In this document: piece by piece, positions 60,616-64,000 of the stretch
Layout of the letters: each line of letters opens with the position of its first letter
Numbering within the stretch: position 1 is the stretch's first letter
NCBI GenBank assembly: GCA_964247705.1
Contig: CAXTVQ010000011.1
Span: 13,105-77,104 of the forward strand
Origin: LMUY01 sp964247705
GTDB lineage: Bacteria; Pseudomonadota; Alphaproteobacteria; Acetobacterales; Acetobacteraceae
Reading direction: 5' to 3'
Length of the DNA: 64,000 bases
Program-made: the position numbers and the translations under genes
The notes under the pieces: generated by a model
What the model saw: the letters and a program-made list of their open reading frames with translations, nothing else
Databases searched by the model: none
Told to the model about the DNA's origin: nothing

Positions 60616-61713
60616 ATGAACCAGAGATCATACGAGATCGCCGTCATACCGGGCGACGGCATCGGCCCCGAGGTGATCGACGCCGCACTGGCCGTCCTCG
60701 ATACTGCACTGCGCAACGCCGGGATCGGTTTCGGCACCGTCCATTATGCGGTCGGCGCCAAGCTCTACCAGGACACGGGCGAGGCTATCCCGGCCGACAC
60801 CATGACGGCAATCGGCCGGGCGGACGCGATGTTGTTCGGCGCCGCCGGGTTGCCCAGCATCCGCAAGCCGGACGGCACCGAACTCGCCCCGCAGATCGAT
60901 ATCCGGGAACACTACGATCTGTTCGCCAGCCTGCGCCCGGTGAAACTGTTCAAAGGCGTGCCGCCGGTCCTCGCGCGTGGGGAGGTGGACATGCTGGTGA
61001 TCCGCGAGCTTACGGAAGGCCTGTTTGCCGGGCGCCATGATCCATCGAACGACGACCCCGACCAGGCCAGCGACCGCCTGACGATCACGCGCAAGGGTGC
61101 GGAGCGGCTGTTCGTGATGGCGTTCGAGCAGGCGCGCTTGCGGAAGGCGGCGGGCAAGCGCGGCCATGTCACCCTGCTCGACAAGGCGAACGTGCTGCGC
61201 AGCATGTCCTTCATGCGCAAGGTGTTCGACGAGGTGGCGGCCCGGTATCCCGATATCGGCGCGGACCGTGGCTACATCGACGCCGGGTGCATGCTGTTCG
61301 TGACCGACCCGGGCCGCTACGACGTCGTGGTCAGCGAGAACCAGTTCGGCGATATCACCTCGGAGATTGCGGCCGGCCTCGTCGGCGGCCTCGGACTCGC
61401 GCCGTCGGCAGACGTCAGCGACACACATGGACTGTTCCAGCCCTCGCACGGGAGTGCGCCCGACATCGCGGGCAGGGGCGTGGCCAATCCGGTCGCCGCC
61501 ATCCTCTCGGCCGCCATGATGCTGGATTGGCTTGGCGAAAAGCATGGCGATCCACGCTGCGCCGACGCCGCAGCGGACATAAGGGGCGCCGTCGAAGCCG
61601 TTCTAGCCGATGGACCGCGGACGCGCGATCTTGGAGGGTCTGCCGGAACCAGCGCGGTCACCCACGCCATCGTCGCCGCGCTGCCTCAGGGGGGCGGCGC
61701 AGGCGCGGCCTGA
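60616..61713 (+). CDS. Isocitrate/isopropylmalate dehydrogenase family protein (LeuB/tartrate dehydrogenase-like)
   Basis: This 365-residue beta-decarboxylating dehydrogenase oxidises a 2-hydroxy (iso)malate-type substrate with NAD(P). It starts at ATG 60616 with GGAGGAGG upstream. Landmarks are IAVIPGDGIGPEVIDAALAV, the substrate arginines region FASLRPVKLFKGVP, VIRELTEGLFAG, LLDKANVLRSMSFMRKVF, ENQFGDITSEIAAGLVGGLG and HGSAPDIAGRGVANPVAAIL. The VIRELTEG segment differs from the VVRELTGGIYFG usual in LeuB, so a tartrate/malate-type substrate is as likely as isopropylmalate. Confidence 0.9.
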   Translation: MNQRSYEIAVIPGDGIGPEVIDAALAVLDTALRNAGIGFGTVHYAVGAKLYQDTGEAIPADTMTAIGRADAMLFGAAGLPSIRKPDGTELAPQIDIREHYDLFASLRPVKLFKGVPPVLARGEVDMLVIRELTEGLFAGRHDPSNDDPDQASDRLTITRKGAERLFVMAFEQARLRKAAGKRGHVTLLDKANVLRSMSFMRKVFDEVAARYPDIGADRGYIDAGCMLFVTDPGRYDVVVSENQFGDITSEIAAGLVGGLGLAPSADVSDTHGLFQPSHGSAPDIAGRGVANPVAAILSAAMMLDWLGEKHGDPRCADAAADIRGAVEAVLADGPRTRDLGGSAGTSAVTHAIVAALPQGGGAGAA

Positions 61714-61798
61714 CGCACCCTGGGCTTACGTGATCGCGCCCGCTATGATGGGTGCAGAAGCGGCCAGCGAACTGGCTGGCCCCTGGGAGGAGCAGGCG

Positions 61799-63448
61799 AT
61801 GGCAACAGGCACCATCGACACGTTCGATTACGTGATCGTCGGCGGCGGCTCGGCTGGCTCGGTGCTGGCCAATCGCTTGACGGAGGACGGCACCACCACC
61901 GTTTGCGTGCTGGAAGCCGGCCCGCCCGACCGCAATCCCTGGATCCACGTTCCCGCAGGCTTCACCAAGACGTTGTTCGACCCATCCTGCACCTGGCAGT
62001 TCAAGACGGAGCCCACGGAGCGCACCGGCGGACGGCCGATCGCCACGACCCAGGGGCGCACGCTGGGGGGCTCGAGCTCGGTGAACGGCATGGTGTACAA
62101 CCGCGGGCAGCCAGCCGACCTGGATAACTGGGCGCAACGCGGCAACCGCGGCTGGGGGTATGCCGACGTGCTGCCTTACTATCGCCGCAGCGAGCAGCGC
62201 ATCGGCTACGGTGATGACGCGATCCGAGGGCGGGACGATGGCGTTCCCGTCACGGACATGGACTGGATCCACCCGGTCTCGGAGGCTTTCATCGCCGGGT
62301 GCGTGGCCGCCGGCATCCCGCGCAATCCGGATTACAACAGCGGCGACCAGGCGGGGGTTGGCTATTTCCAGCGCGTGATCCGCAACGGCCGCCGCGTCAG
62401 CGCCGCGCGCGCGTTCCTCAAGCCGGCGCGTTCGCGCGGCAACCTCGAGGTCCGCACGCAGGCGCGTGCCTGTGGGATTGTCCTGGAAGGGCGGCAGGCC
62501 GTCGGTGTGCGCTACCTGCACGAGAGGGGTGGGCCGGAGCGGGTCGTTCGCGCCCGTCGCGAGGTGGTGGTGAGCGCCGGCACTGCGAACACGGCACGGC
62601 TGCTGCAGGTGTCGGGCATCGGGCCGGCGGACCTGCTGGGCGAGCTCGGCGTACCGGTCCGCCACGAGCTGGCCGGCGTCGGCGAGAACTTCCGCGACCA
62701 TTACGCCGTCCGCCTGGTGATGCGGGCCAAACCTGGCACGACCACCCTGAACGAGCTGGCTCGAGGTCCGCGGCTGGCGGCGCAGGTGGCGCGTTGGGCC
62801 ACGGGGCGGCCGAGCATCCTCGCCGTCGCCCCGTCCCACGTTCACCTGTTCTGGCAATCGTTCGAAGGGCTGGACGCGCCCGACCTGCAGGGCGTGTTCA
62901 CGCCGGGTTCCTACCAGCAGGGCAAGGTCTACATCCTGGATGAGTTCCCGGGCATGACCGCGGGGGCGTGGGCGCACCGGCCGCAAAGCAGCGGCACCGT
63001 GCGCGCGCGGTCCACGGATGTTTTCGTCGACCCGGTGCTCCAGCCGAACTACCTGTCCGACGCGAACGACCGTCGCATCACGCTGGCCGGCATACGGCTG
63101 ATCCGGCGGTTGCTGCACAGCCCGCAACTCGCGCCATTTGTGGAACGCGAGGCGTTGCCGGGCGCCGAGGTGACATCCGATAACGACCTGTTAGCCTATG
63201 CCTACGCCAACGGGTCCACCACCTACCACCTGATCGGCACGGCCCGCATGGGGCCGGCAACGGATCCGACGGCCGTCGTGGATGACCAGCTCTGCGTCCA
63301 CGGATTGCAGGGATTGCGCGTGGTGGATGCGTCCATCATGCCGAGCATGCCGTCCGCGAACACCTACGCCACCACGCTGATGATCGCCGAGAAGGCTGCG
63401 GACATGATGCGGGGCCGTCAGGCAGCAGCCATGGCCGAGGCAGCCTGA
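61799..63448 (+). CDS. GMC-family flavin oxidoreductase (choline dehydrogenase-like)
   Basis: This is a 549-residue FAD-dependent alcohol dehydrogenase/oxidase. ATG 61799 is chosen for its GGAGGAGC site. The longer frame to 61610 overlaps the upstream gene. The FAD motif is YVIVGGGSAGSVLANRLTED. GMC signature 1 is GRTLGGSSSVNGMVYNRGQP, and signature 2 lies in VVVSAGTANTARLLQVSGIG. The catalytic His is in TTYHLIGTARMG and the partner Asn is in MPSANTYATTLMIAEKAA. It probably oxidises an alcohol made by the neighbouring hydrolases. Confidence 0.93.
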   Translation: MATGTIDTFDYVIVGGGSAGSVLANRLTEDGTTTVCVLEAGPPDRNPWIHVPAGFTKTLFDPSCTWQFKTEPTERTGGRPIATTQGRTLGGSSSVNGMVYNRGQPADLDNWAQRGNRGWGYADVLPYYRRSEQRIGYGDDAIRGRDDGVPVTDMDWIHPVSEAFIAGCVAAGIPRNPDYNSGDQAGVGYFQRVIRNGRRVSAARAFLKPARSRGNLEVRTQARACGIVLEGRQAVGVRYLHERGGPERVVRARREVVVSAGTANTARLLQVSGIGPADLLGELGVPVRHELAGVGENFRDHYAVRLVMRAKPGTTTLNELARGPRLAAQVARWATGRPSILAVAPSHVHLFWQSFEGLDAPDLQGVFTPGSYQQGKVYILDEFPGMTAGAWAHRPQSSGTVRARSTDVFVDPVLQPNYLSDANDRRITLAGIRLIRRLLHSPQLAPFVEREALPGAEVTSDNDLLAYAYANGSTTYHLIGTARMGPATDPTAVVDDQLCVHGLQGLRVVDASIMPSMPSANTYATTLMIAEKAADMMRGRQAAAMAEAA

Positions 63449-63601
63449 ACGTCGGACGACAGCGGATGGTGCGGTGAGCCATGCCTGGCGAAAGGCGCGT
63501 CCGGCTGCAACTCGGGCGTCCATGAGTTAGTCCTGGCTGACCAGCATCACCTATGCACCATGCCGCGGGTCGGCGGCCAGAAAGCCCAGGCCGTCATTCG
63601 C

Positions 63602-64000
63602 CTATAGCAGCATCTCCACCCGCAGCGGCAGCGAACGTACTCGCTTGCCCGTCGCATTGAACACCGCGTTCGTCACCGCCGCGTTCATGCCAACGATGCC
63701 GATCTCGCCGATACCCTTCACGCCAAGCAGGTTCACCCGGTCGTCCTTCTCCGGAACCATGATGACCTCGATCGACGGCACGTCCGCGTTGACCGGGACC
63801 ATGTAGTCGGCCAGGTTCTCGTTCGTGTAGCGGGCCGTTGCCGGGTCGATCTCGGTGGCCTCGTGCAGCGCTGCCGACAGCCCCCAGATCATGCCGCCCA
63901 TGAACTGGCTGCGCGCCGCCATCGGATTGATGATGGTGCCGGCGGCAAACGCCGAGACCACGCGCGGCACCCGCATCTCCCGCGTCATCGCGTGCACCCG
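63602..64000 (-). CDS. Xanthine dehydrogenase/aldehyde oxidase-type molybdopterin subunit, C-terminal part
   Basis: 133 codons of the C-terminus are in the window. The 5' part lies beyond the right edge. The sequence RVVSAFAAGTIINPMAARSQ, MGGMIWGLSAALHEATEIDP, ENLADYMVPVNADVP and the closing GVKGIGEIGIVGMNAAVTNA are typical of the large molybdenum cofactor-binding subunit. The GxGE motif near the end (KGIGEIG) contains the catalytic-base Glu of this family. Partner [2Fe-2S] and FAD subunits would be expected outside. The product ends at a TAG complement at 63602-63604. Confidence 0.93.
   Translation of the reverse strand, partial: RVHAMTREMRVPRVVSAFAAGTIINPMAARSQFMGGMIWGLSAALHEATEIDPATARYTNENLADYMVPVNADVPSIEVIMVPEKDDRVNLLGVKGIGEIGIVGMNAAVTNAVFNATGKRVRSLPLRVEMLL

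Noticed and set aside
1..64000. Mobile elements, prophage, tRNA, rRNA or CRISPR array
   Set aside because: No transposase, integrase or phage structural motif outside the T6SS spike genes, no tRNA-like cloverleaf noticed, and no regularly spaced direct repeats seen on reading. A tRNA scan was not possible here.

Overview
The window is high-GC, densely packed DNA with ATGA and GTGA gene overlaps and frequent GTG or TTG starts. Gene content (an alphaproteobacterial-type T6SS, many solute-binding-protein transporters, CaiB, CitE and cyclase-family catabolic genes) suggests an alphaproteobacterium, most likely Acetobacteraceae (Roseomonas or Rhodopila-like). This is inferred from content and composition, not from a marker gene. 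No rRNA, tRNA, IS element, integrase or CRISPR array was seen. Two 100-N runs (35171-35270 and 38767-38866) are assembly gaps of unknown true size. They truncate the four genes beside them. No stretch longer than about 300 bases lacks a gene, apart from nothing readable inside the gaps.

Region 1 (1-20.3 kb) is part of a type VI secretion locus. On the plus strand it reads: candidate peptidoglycan hydrolase, polymorphic-toxin-like protein, candidate immunity protein, then a tight operon vgrG - DUF6931-like - PAAR - tagH(FHA) - tssJ - tssK - tssL(OmpA) - tssM - tagF - pppA. A glycosyltransferase and a convergent caspase/Sel1 protein follow. A second tssM paralogue runs off the left edge on the minus strand (1-2505), divergent from the effector module. 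Sheath and baseplate genes (tssA-H, hcp, clpV) are not in the window.

Region 2 (20.4-32.4 kb) has an orphan peptide-type ABC binding protein and a HutD-like protein. Then comes a more AT-rich sugar-modification cluster: a TPR/glycosyltransferase fusion, two acyltransferase-like proteins, two methyltransferases, two DegT-type aminotransferases and a PhyH-type dioxygenase. An 18-bp perfect palindrome lies in its internal divergent promoter region.

Region 3 (32.5-64 kb) is a series of uptake-plus-catabolism modules. First: MFS transporter, amidohydrolase, Rieske fragment, two PEP-mutase/isocitrate-lyase family enzymes and an SsuABC-like transporter. Second, on the minus strand: a LeuCD-like hydratase. 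Third: CaiB CoA-transferase, CitE-like lyase, AtoE-like transporter, cyclase-family hydrolase, second CitE-like lyase and a TRAP transporter (DctP plus fused DctQM). Fourth: alpha/beta hydrolase, SnoaL-FMO fusion monooxygenase and bicupin. Fifth: a complete LivJHMGF-type ABC transporter, an epoxide-hydrolase-like protein, a LeuB-family dehydrogenase and a GMC oxidoreductase. At the right edge is the C-terminus of a molybdopterin-dependent dehydrogenase. Together these suggest growth on small branched dicarboxylic or CoA-linked organic acids, but no substrate can be fixed from the sequence alone.
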